Shown here: positions 1 to 9,156 of the stretch, one piece after another | How positions within the stretch are numbered: position 1 is the first letter of the stretch | How the letters are laid out: each line of letters begins with the position of its first letter | Assembly (NCBI GenBank): GCA_002307295.1 | Contig: DBTY01000013.1 | Coordinates: 69,466-133,465, forward strand | Direction: 5' to 3' | Length of the DNA stretch: 64,000 bases | Source: Ignavibacteriales bacterium UBA1304 | Lineage (GTDB): Bacteria; Bacteroidota; Ignavibacteria; Ignavibacteriales; Ignavibacteriaceae | Made by a program: the position numbers and the translations under genes | Notes under the pieces: generated by a model | The model's input: the letters and a program-made list of their open reading frames with translations, nothing else | Told to the model about the DNA's origin: nothing | The model's database searches: none

Positions 1-1
1 T

Positions 2-547
2 TTATCATATGGCGATACTGTCCAGGTAATAGAATTCAATGGCGCAGAATCGTTATCTAATGCAAAGATAGTCTGGAATATAGCCTATCAAAAAGCTGCT
101 GTGGGTTCTACAACTGCGCCGGCTGGAGGCGACAAGTTCCTGATTTCTTCAATGAAGCCGTTTCAAACAGGAGACTATTTTTCTTTTACGACGAAAAAAG
201 AAAATATGAGTAATGCAAAGGCGAAAACGGATTTGTCAAAAATTAAGGTAGTGCCTAACCCATATGTCGTTACGGCTTCATGGGAAAGGGCAAATCTAAA
301 TTCTACAGGACGAGGAGAACGGCGAATAGATTTTACGAATCTTCCCAGCGAATGTACATTGCGCATATTTACAATGTCAGGAGCGTTAGTGAAAACTTTG
401 CACAAGGAAGCAAGTATTGCTAGTGGAGCTCTTTCGTGGAATCTTGTAACAGAAGATGGGATGGACATAGCCTATGGCTTATATATATTCCACGTTGATG
501 CTCCGGGAGTCGGAAGCTATGTCGGTAAATTCGCAATTATAAAGTGA
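2..547 (+). CDS. C-terminal part of a secreted/surface protein with T9SS-like sorting domain (5' end outside window)
   Basis: The reading frame is open from the window edge to the TGA at 545-547, so this is the 3' end of a longer gene. A GTG at 101 is inside the frame and need not be the true start. The visible tail has a conserved C-terminal domain: NPYVV, GERRIDF, a VKTL turn, then DIAYGLYIFHVDAPG and a basic end (KFAIIK). Large exported proteins of Ignavibacteriota and relatives end this way, with an FlgD-like or type IX secretion sorting fold. The main body and its function cannot be seen. The PorV/PorQ-like gene starts 10 bases downstream, which fits an exported or surface protein paired with a secretion-associated outer-membrane component. 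Family assignment of the tail is fairly sure; the role is not. Confidence 0.8.
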   Translation, partial: LSYGDTVQVIEFNGAESLSNAKIVWNIAYQKAAVGSTTAPAGGDKFLISSMKPFQTGDYFSFTTKKENMSNAKAKTDLSKIKVVPNPYVVTASWERANLNSTGRGERRIDFTNLPSECTLRIFTMSGALVKTLHKEASIASGALSWNLVTEDGMDIAYGLYIFHVDAPGVGSYVGKFAIIK

Positions 548-557
548 GGCTAAGATA

Positions 558-1574
558 ATGAAAAAAATATTTATTGTATTACTTGTCTATATATGTGCTT
601 CTTTTATAATGGCGCAGTCAGATGTAAGTAAACGCGGCACCACTGCCGCAGAGTTCTTATGCATTGGCCAGGGAGCTAGAAGCATGGGCATGGGCGGAGC
701 ATTTACCAGCGTTGTGAAGGACGCTTCAGGGTTATATTGGAACCCTGCCGGTACTGCCGAAAATGAAGGAACTAATATATTTTTCGATCATACGGAATGG
801 TTTGCAGATATTAATTATAATTATGTTGCAGGCACATATAAAATACCAGGTTTCGGAACTATAGGAATGAGCCTGACTTTTTCCGATGTGGGCGATATAC
901 CAGTGACAACTATCAGCGCCCCAGCCGGCACGGGCGAAACCTATACTGCAAAGGATATTTCGTTTTCTATTTCATATGCTCTAAAGCTTACTGATAGATT
1001 TTCGATTGGTTTCAATCCAAAAGTTATTTATCAGTCAATATGGAAAACCAGCGCAACAGCGCTTGCTTTGGATATGGGGGTTAAATATGTAACTCCATTT
1101 GACGACGCGGTATTGGCAATGTCAATTTCAAATTTTGGACAGAAGATGAAACTTGAAGGAAACTCCACAATTATTCTATACGATGGAGACTTAACTACTT
1201 CCGGCAATAATGATAAAATACCTGCAAATCTTTCGACAGACGAGTGGGCGTTGCCGCTTCTGTTTCGGGTCGGAGTATCTTATGCGCCATGGAACACGAC
1301 GCTTAACAGATTAACTCTGGCGGCGGACGCAGTTCATCCTTCCAATAATTATGAATACTTGAATGTTGGAGCAGAATATACTTATAATGATTTTGTCTCC
1401 ATTAGAGCTGGATATAAATCGCTTTTCCTGAAGGATTCAGAAGAAGGGCTATGCCTTGGGTTTGGTATTAAATACGGCCTTGTCGGCAATATAGTATTGA
1501 ATGTCGACTATGCATATCAGGATTTTGGACGGCTGGATTATGTTCAAAAAATATCATTCGGAATTAATTTTTAA
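558..1574 (+). CDS. PorV/PorQ-family outer-membrane protein
   Basis: The 338-residue product starts with a signal peptide (MKKIFIVLLVYICASFIMAQ, cleavage after about residue 20). Next comes the family signature, a FLCIGQGARSMGMGGAF segment followed by DASGLYWNPAG. The rest alternates hydrophobic and polar residues with aromatic girdles, and it ends in Phe (ISFGINF), as outer-membrane beta-barrels do. PorV and its relatives are 14-stranded barrels that work with type IX secretion by shuttling or attaching cargo. The gene lies 10 bases after a gene whose product ends in a sorting-like domain, so co-expression is likely. The cargo relationship is inferred from adjacency only. Confidence 0.85.
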   Translation: MKKIFIVLLVYICASFIMAQSDVSKRGTTAAEFLCIGQGARSMGMGGAFTSVVKDASGLYWNPAGTAENEGTNIFFDHTEWFADINYNYVAGTYKIPGFGTIGMSLTFSDVGDIPVTTISAPAGTGETYTAKDISFSISYALKLTDRFSIGFNPKVIYQSIWKTSATALALDMGVKYVTPFDDAVLAMSISNFGQKMKLEGNSTIILYDGDLTTSGNNDKIPANLSTDEWALPLLFRVGVSYAPWNTTLNRLTLAADAVHPSNNYEYLNVGAEYTYNDFVSIRAGYKSLFLKDSEEGLCLGFGIKYGLVGNIVLNVDYAYQDFGRLDYVQKISFGINF

Positions 1575-1656
1575 GAATGATAAAAATAACAGAATATTTA
1601 TTATTAAACCCTTTTGAATTCACTTCTATTTATTGAGTTTGTTTATGACTATGATT

Positions 1657-3897
1657 ATGAAAACGTACCTTATGTTCTTTTTATGCAGCATGATGATTTG
1701 CGCAGCTTCAACAGATAAAATCGTTAAGTCAAGAAAAGAAATTGACGTGAAAGTTGCGCAACTGCTCTCCCAGATGACTATTGAAGAGAAAGTTGGGCAG
1801 ATGACGCAAATTACTCTTCAGGCAGTTTCTGAGAAGCAGGGGACAAAAGATCAGGCGCATGTTCTTAATGACGGCGCTCTTAAAGATGCCATACTGAAAT
1901 ACAACGTTGGCAGTATATTAAATGTTTATGACGCCGCTCACAGTATTTCTTATTGGCACGAAATTATAACTAAAATACAGAACCTTGCCACTAAGGAAAG
2001 CAGGCTTAAAATTCCGGTATTATATGGTATAGACGCTATTCATGGAGCTACATATACAAAAGGAGCTACGCTCTTTCCGCAGGCAATTTCAATGGCTGCT
2101 ACTTTTAATGCCGATTTGGAAAAACAATGCGGAGAGATAACCTCTAAGGAAGTCCGCGCATCGGGCATTCCCTGGAATTTTTATCCGGTGCTTGACGTAG
2201 GCAGACAGGTTTTATGGCCAAGATTTTGGGAAACATTTGGCGAAGACACATATCTTACTACGGCTATGGGGCTTAGTTATATAAAGGGAGCCGAGGGAGA
2301 CGATTTTTCTGAAAAGAATAAATTAGCGATATGCCTTAAACATTACGTTGGGTATAGCGCTCCGAATAATGGCAAGGACCGTACTCCTGCATGGATCTCG
2401 GAAAGGATGTTACGCGAATATTATTTGCCCCCTTTTGAAGAAGCAGTTAAAGCCGGAGCTTTAACTGTAATGGCTAACTCTTCAGAAGTTGACGGAATTT
2501 CCGTGCATTCCGATCATCATATCTTAACAGATATTTTGAAAGGCGAAATGAAATTTGACGGGTTCATTGTATCAGATTGGGAAGATATTAAACGTTTATA
2601 TACGCGCGATCATGTCGCCTCATCGCCTGAAGAAGCTGTTAAAATGGCTGTGATGGCGGGCGTAGATATGAGCATGGTTCCACAGGATTTCAGTTTCTAT
2701 AAAATACTGCTTGATCTGGTTAAAAAGAATGAAGTGCCATTGGAACGTATTGACGACGCAGTTACAAGAATTCTTCGGGTAAAAATGATGACGGGAATAT
2801 TTGAAAACCCTTATCCTGATCCGTCAATGAGCGGGTTAGTCGGCAATTCTGAAAATGAAGAAAAAAATTTACAGGCTGCTGAAGAATCAATTGTAATGAC
2901 AAAAAATGAAAACAATATTCTGCCGCTCAAAAAGGGAACAAAGATACTTGTTACAGGCCCGACTGCTGATTTGCTTTCAGTACTTAATGGAGGATGGACG
3001 ATTACATGGCAGGGGGATGAGGAAGCGTTATATCCTAAAAAGGCCAATACAATTGCCAAAGCATTAAAACAGAAATTCGGCGAAAAAAATGTAATTTATT
3101 CGGCTGGAACTGGTTTTGCAAAAGATGTGAATATTGCCGAAACAATAAAACTCGCTAAGGAAGCTGATGCTATTATTTTATGCCTGGGTGAAAAATCTTA
3201 TTGCGAAACTGCCGGTAATATAAATGACTTGGAGCTAGATACTGTGCAATTACAATTGGCTTCCAGACTTGCGGAGTTAAATAAACCTATAATTCTGGTT
3301 ATGCTTGAAGGAAGACCCCGGGTAATAAACAGTATTGTGGGGAAAGCCGATGCAATATTAATAGGTATGCTTCCCGGAATGAGAGGAGGAAATGCAATTG
3401 CAAATATTATATCAGGAGATGCAGTCCCCAGCGGTAAATTACCTTTTACATACCCAAAGTATTCCAATTCGCTATACCATTATGACTATAAACCTCTTGA
3501 AGGGGCGGAAGGCAATGCTTATGATCCTCAATGGAGCTTTGGCTACGGAAAGAGCTATACGTCTTTTGAATATTCCGGTTTACAACTTGATAAGAATACT
3601 ATTTCTGATACTGATACTTTAAATATCAACGTTACTGTTAAAAACACAGGAAAAGTTGCAGGAAGTGAAAGCGTTTTACTATATCTACACGATATGTACG
3701 GCAGCGTTTCGCGCCCAGTTAAACAATTACGTGGATTTAAGAAAGTCTCTCTGAAACCGGGCGAATCGAAAGCAGTTCAGTTTACGCTTATAAATTATGA
3801 TTTATCGTTTATAGGCAGAGAGAATAAACGCATTACTGAACCGGGCGATTTTTTGATTATGGTAGATGATTTATCAGCAGGATTTAAATTAAAATAA
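1657..3897 (+). CDS. Glycoside hydrolase family 3, beta-glucosidase type, exported
   Basis: This retaining beta-glycosidase probably releases glucose from beta-glucans or cello-oligosaccharides in the periplasm. A signal-peptide-like N-terminus (MKTYLMFFLCSMMICAAS) starts at ATG 1657. In-frame TTG 1633, ATG 1645 and ATG 1651 are alternative starts, and no strong Shine-Dalgarno decides between them. The N-terminal GH3 barrel has GIDAIHG, KHYVGY and the nucleophile Asp in FIVSDWE (about residue 307). The second alpha/beta domain includes LCLGEKSYCETAG. A fibronectin-III-like C-terminal domain includes YDPQWSFGYGKSYTSFEYS and VKNTG. The length of about 746 residues is usual for three-domain GH3 enzymes. 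Substrate is inferred from family only. A strong terminator follows at 3955. Confidence 0.9.
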   Translation: MKTYLMFFLCSMMICAASTDKIVKSRKEIDVKVAQLLSQMTIEEKVGQMTQITLQAVSEKQGTKDQAHVLNDGALKDAILKYNVGSILNVYDAAHSISYWHEIITKIQNLATKESRLKIPVLYGIDAIHGATYTKGATLFPQAISMAATFNADLEKQCGEITSKEVRASGIPWNFYPVLDVGRQVLWPRFWETFGEDTYLTTAMGLSYIKGAEGDDFSEKNKLAICLKHYVGYSAPNNGKDRTPAWISERMLREYYLPPFEEAVKAGALTVMANSSEVDGISVHSDHHILTDILKGEMKFDGFIVSDWEDIKRLYTRDHVASSPEEAVKMAVMAGVDMSMVPQDFSFYKILLDLVKKNEVPLERIDDAVTRILRVKMMTGIFENPYPDPSMSGLVGNSENEEKNLQAAEESIVMTKNENNILPLKKGTKILVTGPTADLLSVLNGGWTITWQGDEEALYPKKANTIAKALKQKFGEKNVIYSAGTGFAKDVNIAETIKLAKEADAIILCLGEKSYCETAGNINDLELDTVQLQLASRLAELNKPIILVMLEGRPRVINSIVGKADAILIGMLPGMRGGNAIANIISGDAVPSGKLPFTYPKYSNSLYHYDYKPLEGAEGNAYDPQWSFGYGKSYTSFEYSGLQLDKNTISDTDTLNINVTVKNTGKVAGSESVLLYLHDMYGSVSRPVKQLRGFKKVSLKPGESKAVQFTLINYDLSFIGRENKRITEPGDFLIMVDDLSAGFKLK

Positions 3898-3954
3898 TTT
3901 CTGGCTCTATTATAGCTGATTGGTTAAATGTTATAATAAATTGATTACTTCTCT

Positions 3955-3998
3955 AAAGAACCGCGGATATATAAAATGAATTCGCGGTTCTTTGTTTT
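3955..3998 (+). terminator. Rho-independent terminator after GH3 gene
   Basis: AAAGAACCGCG at 3955-3965 pairs with CGCGGTTCTTT at 3983-3993. This 11-bp perfect stem has a 17-base loop and is followed by GTTTT. It sits 58 bases past the stop of the GH3 gene and ends that unit before the parvulin-like gene. Confidence 0.8.
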
Positions 3999-4064
3999 AC
4001 AAATTTCTATATTTTTGTAAGCATAAATAAATATCTTTATAAATGATGAAATCTGAGCTGTCTC

Positions 4065-5888
4065 ATGAAATATTCACGAATCAATAATTGTTTTATTAAC
4101 TGCTTCTTCATAATCGTTTTATTTGCTTCAGGGGTATTAAAGTGTCAGGGTAAAATAGTAGCTTCCTATAAAGGAGGCGCAATTCTGGAATCGGAACTTA
4201 AAAAACGACTAGAATACAGCCCCTCTGTTGAGGACTTTGCTTTTGGAAGGGATTCGATGAAGCTACAGGTTCTGAGCTCTGTTATTGCAGAAAGAATCTG
4301 GGCCCAGGAAGCCTCTGCGCTTGGTTATGATGCAGATCCGCATTTAACTGGATACATTGAAATATTGCGTAAAATGTTTGTCCGCGATGTATTATTTAAA
4401 AAAATGATTGCGCCGAATATAATATTATCGCCTGCGGATTATGCTCAGGCTGAATGGGAAAATGCAAGAGTTCTTTCTACCCTGATAATATCAGAAAAAG
4501 ATTCAGAGAAAATAGCTGACAAATATAAATTAGTTAAAGACGCTCCTCAACAGTTTGATTCAATCTGTATGGCTCAGAAAGATCAGAAAGCAAAATCGGT
4601 AAATGTTATTCATTTCGGCGATCTTATGAGTGAATCGATAGAAAATTATTTATATGCAATGTATCCGGGACAAATATCTATTCCTTTGTTTGACGGTGAA
4701 AACTGGCATATATTCAAATTATTGAAAGAAGACCCCTATACTCCGCCAGCTAAAGACCCGATGGATATCTGGAAAAACAGATTAAAGGAACGGAGAACAA
4801 AGGATTACGGCGAAAAATATTTGGATTCGCTGCTACAGAAAGTTAAAATACAGTTTGATAATCCAGAATTCTCTTTTTTGTCTCACAAACTGGAAAACGT
4901 CTTAGCGTTAAAAAATGCAGGTAAACCAGGAGACTCTACATTATATATAACAGAACGCGATTGTAATGAATTAATGAAGCAGTTTGGGAATGAAGAATTA
5001 TCGAAACCAATTATTCTTTTTAAGGAGAATCCGCTGACAGTCAGAAATGTATTTGATTACATCTCCTTTCATGGCATGGCGGTTTTACCTGAAAAAATCC
5101 CATACTTCGCTACTGTCTTAGCGCATGAGTTGAAAAAAATAACCCGTGAAGAATTGATATATCGCGAGGGGATAAAACAACATTTGGATTATGATAAATC
5201 TGTGGGTTATGATGTAAAAGAATGGAAAACAAATGCTCTCGCTCAAATAGTTCGCAACAGATATATGGACTCCATATCTGTTACAGACGCGCAGGTTAAT
5301 AAATTCTATCAGGATATAAATCGTTCGCAGGAAGCCGCTGCAAAGATAAGAATATCTATTATGGGTTTTAGTACGCTTAATGAAGTCGCAGCGATGCTTG
5401 ATTCGCTCCATGCAGGGCAGCCATTTGAAAAATACGAGGATAAACACAAACAGTCGGTATTTATAACTACCTCGCCTATGCTCCTTTCATATTTTTCCCG
5501 TCTCAGCACAGACTTGGAAAATAAAAAATACGGCGATTTGATAGGACCTGTTAAAATAGACAGCATGTATTATATTGGAAAAGTAATACAAAAAAAAGAA
5601 GCCGACTCTTTATTCCTGAAACCGTTCGAACAGGTGAAAGACGAATTGACATTAGCATATAAGGCAAGAATGCTGCACAATACATATAAAGAAAAAACAT
5701 TGGAGCTTGCAAAAAAATATGAGGTCAAAGTAAATCAGGAGGTTCTATCTTCAATAAAGTATACTACTATTCCTATGTTCGTGTACAGGTTCATAGGTTT
5801 TGGGGGGCAAATTGCCGCTGTGCCTTATGTTACGCCAATGTATGAATGGATGAAAGAATATAAGAAGCAGGCGTTACAGCTGCCATAA
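4065..5888 (+). CDS. Large peptidylprolyl-isomerase-like (SurA/PpiC-type) protein
   Basis: The 607-residue product begins with a hydrophobic segment (about residues 11-27) ending LKCQG, either a signal peptide or a possible lipoprotein signal with Cys27. The layout resembles SurA-type periplasmic chaperones. It has an N-terminal helical region (ESELKKRLE, SSVIAERIWAQEA, LTGYIEILRKMFVRDVLF), a first weak PPIase-like segment ending in GQISIPLFDGENWHIFKLLKE, and a second helical part. A second parvulin-like segment near 410-530 (RISIMGFSTLNEV, GDLIGPVKIDSMYYIGKVIQKKEAD) precedes a C-terminal helix. The isomerase active-site residues are not well conserved, so it may act mainly as a chaperone for outer-membrane or secreted proteins. 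It appears to be a single-gene unit. Confidence 0.7.
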   Translation: MKYSRINNCFINCFFIIVLFASGVLKCQGKIVASYKGGAILESELKKRLEYSPSVEDFAFGRDSMKLQVLSSVIAERIWAQEASALGYDADPHLTGYIEILRKMFVRDVLFKKMIAPNIILSPADYAQAEWENARVLSTLIISEKDSEKIADKYKLVKDAPQQFDSICMAQKDQKAKSVNVIHFGDLMSESIENYLYAMYPGQISIPLFDGENWHIFKLLKEDPYTPPAKDPMDIWKNRLKERRTKDYGEKYLDSLLQKVKIQFDNPEFSFLSHKLENVLALKNAGKPGDSTLYITERDCNELMKQFGNEELSKPIILFKENPLTVRNVFDYISFHGMAVLPEKIPYFATVLAHELKKITREELIYREGIKQHLDYDKSVGYDVKEWKTNALAQIVRNRYMDSISVTDAQVNKFYQDINRSQEAAAKIRISIMGFSTLNEVAAMLDSLHAGQPFEKYEDKHKQSVFITTSPMLLSYFSRLSTDLENKKYGDLIGPVKIDSMYYIGKVIQKKEADSLFLKPFEQVKDELTLAYKARMLHNTYKEKTLELAKKYEVKVNQEVLSSIKYTTIPMFVYRFIGFGGQIAAVPYVTPMYEWMKEYKKQALQLP

Positions 5889-5970
5889 CAAAATAATTTA
5901 CTCTTATAAACAATTTTGCATAACCTGAAATCGCAGGCTTAAATCCAAATAGCGTGATACTGGTTTATAA

Positions 5971-6102
5971 AAAGAACCCGAAGGATTCAAATGTTTGTAG
6001 TAGATGTGGGGAGAGAAAAACATACGACCCCGACCGGGGTCGTACAAAAGAGTATTTAGCAGAGTTGTAAACATGTAATCCTTCCGGGATTACATGTTTA
6101 AG
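5971..6102. repeat. Short interspersed palindromic element (three hairpins)
   Basis: An element of about 130 bases lies in the 320-base gap between two convergent genes. Reading along the + strand there is an imperfect small hairpin GAACCCGAAGGATTC (5974-5988) followed by AAATGTTTGTAG. Next is a perfect 9-bp stem, TACGACCCC/GGGGTCGTA (6023-6044), then a perfect 14-bp stem (6068-6100). The first segment is also an imperfect inverted copy of the last hairpin arm (cccgaaggatt...atgttt against aatccttccggg). From memory, similar units are scattered in intergenic regions of Bacteroidota and relatives; I could not check this. The rest of the gap (5889-5970 and 6103-6208) shows nothing recognisable. 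Confidence 0.55.
6068..6100. terminator. Perfect 14-bp hairpin between convergent genes, possible bidirectional terminator
   Basis: TAAACATGTAATCC (6068-6081) pairs perfectly with GGATTACATGTTTA (6087-6100) around a TTCCG loop. It lies between the ends of the parvulin-like gene (+) and the response-regulator gene (-). There is no clear T-run on either side, so it could be just part of the repeat element. Confidence 0.45.
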
Positions 6103-6208
6103 CTCAATAAAATATTCCTAACTTGCAGTCTGACTTAAAGTAAGCCAAGATGCCGGGCAATTCGGCTCTTTATAGCGTTGATAAGAATATACCGGCAGCT
6201 ATGATTTT

Positions 6209-7678
6209 TTATTTAATTCCCAGCTCTTTTGTCATCCTGTGATAATTCGGAGGCGCCAATCCAAGGACTTTTGCAGCTTCAGCGTCGGAGTTGCATTTTC
6301 TGCGTATATATGTGAAATATTTTTCGCGCACTAAAACCTCCATTTCGCGCAATTGAAGAGGCTCGGTTTTATTAATTTTATCGAAATCTATAAAGTCTTC
6401 GTCGTTAAACGACATATTGCCATATCCAAGAACAGATTTAATATGAGCTGCTGAAATATGCAGTTCATCTAAAAATAATAATCTCTGTACTATGTTTTTC
6501 AGCTCTCTGATATTCCCAGGGAAACTATACTTGTTTAATTCATCATATGCGGATTCATCAAGCAGCGGTTTTTGTTTAACCATGTCGATAGACATATGCG
6601 TGAGGAAATGCTCTGCCAGAATTCTAATATCGCCGTCTCTCTTTTTCAGTTCAGGAACAAATACAGGCAATACATTTAAACGATAATAAAGGTCTTCGCG
6701 GAAGCGTCTTGCTTTGACTTCTTCTTCTACATTTTTGTTAGTGGCGGCAATAATTCTAATATCTACAAATAGTTTATCCTGTCTGCCAATTTTTTCTATT
6801 TCGCCGCTTTGAATAACACGGAGCAGTTTTACCTGAGTTTGCAGAGGTAGTTCAGTCACTTCATCAAGAAAAATTGTTCCGTTATTGGCCAGCTCAAACA
6901 GTCCCATTTTTTTTCTATCTGCGCCGGTAAAAGCTCCCTTTTCATAACCAAACAATTCGCTTTCTACAAGATCATTGGGAATGCTTCCGCAATTAATAAT
7001 AATGATATTTTCATATTTCCGGTTGCTTCTGTAATGGATGTTATATGCTACAAGTTCTTTTCCGGTTCCAGAGGCTCCGCGGATCAGAACGTTTACGTCA
7101 TTCTTTGCTAATCGGCTTATATCGTCCCTCAATTTTTCAATTTGTTCGGAATTTCCAACAATCCGCTTTTGTAGTAAGATATCTTCAATATTTCTTTTCA
7201 GTTTTTGATTTGAACGAGCGCGTTCTCTTTCAAGCCTGCATTTTTCAGACGCGTTAAAAATACTTAGCATGAAATCGGTCGGTTGATAGATAAATTCATC
7301 TATATCAACCGGGTACTTTGTGCAATACCAAAAAGCCCCTGAAGCCAAAAGGCGATGAGCGAAGTTATAATCTGATATATTGACTGTCATTTTTGTAATA
7401 ACAATTATCTGTATCGTTGGGTCTATGCCTTTTATTTTCTCTATCAGAACTTCCCCCATCAATCCGCCGGCGATTTGAAAATCCATTATAACAATATCGT
7501 AGTGATAGCTTTTAGAAGACAATAAATCTAATGCATCCTGCCCGTTGGAAACATAATTATCAATATGGACGGTATCCTTGAACGGCGCAATTGTATTCAT
7601 CACGCGCCTGATATCAAATTCTTCATCTTCTATAAGCAAAATATTTATAATTTCTTCAAACATTAGTTTTTCTTTCAT
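6209..7678 (-). CDS. Sigma-54-dependent response regulator (NtrC type)
   Basis: This is a three-domain transcription activator. The receiver has ILLIEDEE acidic residues and the phospho-acceptor Asp66 in DIVIMDFQ. The AAA+ sigma-54 interaction domain has Walker A GASGTGKE, the GAFTGA loop (YEKGAFTGADRK), GTIFLDEV Walker B and the DLYYRLNVLPV segment. The C-terminal Fis-type helix-turn-helix includes DAEAAKVLGLAPPNYHRMTKELGIK. The 489 residues are normal length. Its ATG overlaps the stop of the upstream kinase gene as ATGA, so the two are translationally coupled. A second Met at residue 6 is an alternative start. It should activate sigma-54 promoters when the partner kinase signals. I looked for -24/-12 boxes before the neighbouring glycosidase genes and saw none that convinced me, so targets are unknown. 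Confidence 0.93.
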   Translation of the reverse strand: MKEKLMFEEIINILLIEDEEFDIRRVMNTIAPFKDTVHIDNYVSNGQDALDLLSSKSYHYDIVIMDFQIAGGLMGEVLIEKIKGIDPTIQIIVITKMTVNISDYNFAHRLLASGAFWYCTKYPVDIDEFIYQPTDFMLSIFNASEKCRLERERARSNQKLKRNIEDILLQKRIVGNSEQIEKLRDDISRLAKNDVNVLIRGASGTGKELVAYNIHYRSNRKYENIIIINCGSIPNDLVESELFGYEKGAFTGADRKKMGLFELANNGTIFLDEVTELPLQTQVKLLRVIQSGEIEKIGRQDKLFVDIRIIAATNKNVEEEVKARRFREDLYYRLNVLPVFVPELKKRDGDIRILAEHFLTHMSIDMVKQKPLLDESAYDELNKYSFPGNIRELKNIVQRLLFLDELHISAAHIKSVLGYGNMSFNDEDFIDFDKINKTEPLQLREMEVLVREKYFTYIRRKCNSDAEAAKVLGLAPPNYHRMTKELGIK

Positions 7679-9153
7679 CCATTAGTGATAGTTATTGTAA
7701 AAATACATCCCCCTTCGGGTAAATTTGCCGCATCAATCTTCCATCCGCACTTTTTGCACATTTCATATGCAATATAACAGCCATACCCGGAATTTGTTCT
7801 GTCAGCCCTTTTAGTTGAAGTGTTCTCAAGGAACAACTTTTTTATCCCGTTTTCATTTAACAGGAGCAAATCAGGCTCTATTCCTTTTCCGTTATCTTTA
7901 AATGTCACGGTTCTAATTCCAGTATCAGTATCCTGCCGCGTGCTTAGAGTAATCAATAAACTCGGCGTATCGCCATGATCAACGCAGTTTTGAATGAGAG
8001 GTTCAAAAATTTCCCACGCGACAAACTCATTGACAGATACCCTTTTAAAATCCTTATCCAAATCCAATGTAATGTGAAATGTTTCAGTAGCTGAAGCTAT
8101 ACGCAGAAAAATATGATCTACCAGAAACTGCAATGTGCCGTTAATATCTGTATTGAAAATCTGATTTCTGATTGTTTGCACTGGCGGATCATACCATTTC
8201 ATATCATATATTACGCGGGAAATAAAGTTTGAATATTTAGTTATTCGGGCTCTAACTGCATCAATATTTTGTGACGTAAGCTGTCGAAGGTCCTCTTTAA
8301 TAAAGCCCATAACTTTTTCTGCTTTATGGTGCGTGTGATAAATCCGCTTTGTAAACAGCATTTCCTTTTCGTAATTAACTTCCTTAATAATATTTTCCTC
8401 GTGCTGAAGCATAAGCTTATTTTGGACTTCATCGCGTTCTTTTAACGTATATGACGATACAAAATACATTGTTAATATTCCGAGAAGTATCAACGAAATA
8501 TAAATTACCGACGTTTCATTATGACTTGCAATAATTCTTTCTGTAAATGCTGAAAAATCAGGATGCATCTTTACATACATAACGCCGATACATTCGCCGC
8601 GGACAACAACCGGAACAAAAATAGAGTATACGCCGTCTTTATCAATCAGCGTTTTTATTTCTTCTTTTCCCTCCAGCTCGTTTCCTACTCCGCTAATTAA
8701 AGTTAATGCATTATCATGTTCGCCTGTAGTTTCAAGATTATAATCTTTGGAGAAAAGATAATTATACAGAATTCTGCCGTCGTCAATACTATAGTATTTC
8801 TTATTCTTCTTTATTATAAAACATAACTCGTTAATTTCATGCTGGAGCGACTGCTGACTGAAAATAATATTGAATGTATGGATCACTCGCTGCTTATAAA
8901 TTTCAGTTTTAATATCCTGGTAGTTTATTGTTTCAAGGATCAGCTCAAGATTTTCAGTCGTTAGATTAGCTAATTGTTCGGCTGAAGATCGTTGATAGGA
9001 CTCCTGAGTGTTTTTCAAGAAATCCCGAATTGTTTCCTTATTAATAAACGAAATAATCATCTGTAAGACTATTAGGCTTACAAACAAAATTGTGATGTGC
9101 CAAAATTGAAAATGGCGCTGTTTGAGATTTTCAAATATTCGTAATTTTGACAT
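7675..9153 (-). CDS. Membrane sensor histidine kinase with periplasmic Cache-like domain
   Basis: The 492-residue protein has a first membrane helix at about residues 16-36, a periplasmic sensor region of about 180 residues and a second helix at about 220-240. The sensor region resembles single Cache/PAS-like sensors (FIIKKNKKYYSIDDGRILYNYLF ... GVYSIFVPVVVRGECIGVMYV). The cytoplasmic part has a helical stretch with a candidate phospho-His (IYHTHHKAEKV). The ATPase domain shows an N box (PLIQNCVDHG), DNGKGI and GYGCYIAYEM. It lies 3 bases after the membrane-tethered sugar-binding protein gene and overlaps the response regulator by four bases, so the three form one operon. The likely input is the loaded binding protein, in the manner of other binding-protein-coupled kinases; that is inference. 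Confidence 0.88.
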   Translation of the reverse strand: MSKLRIFENLKQRHFQFWHITILFVSLIVLQMIISFINKETIRDFLKNTQESYQRSSAEQLANLTTENLELILETINYQDIKTEIYKQRVIHTFNIIFSQQSLQHEINELCFIIKKNKKYYSIDDGRILYNYLFSKDYNLETTGEHDNALTLISGVGNELEGKEEIKTLIDKDGVYSIFVPVVVRGECIGVMYVKMHPDFSAFTERIIASHNETSVIYISLILLGILTMYFVSSYTLKERDEVQNKLMLQHEENIIKEVNYEKEMLFTKRIYHTHHKAEKVMGFIKEDLRQLTSQNIDAVRARITKYSNFISRVIYDMKWYDPPVQTIRNQIFNTDINGTLQFLVDHIFLRIASATETFHITLDLDKDFKRVSVNEFVAWEIFEPLIQNCVDHGDTPSLLITLSTRQDTDTGIRTVTFKDNGKGIEPDLLLLNENGIKKLFLENTSTKRADRTNSGYGCYIAYEMCKKCGWKIDAANLPEGGCIFTITITNG

Positions 9154-9156
9154 AGC

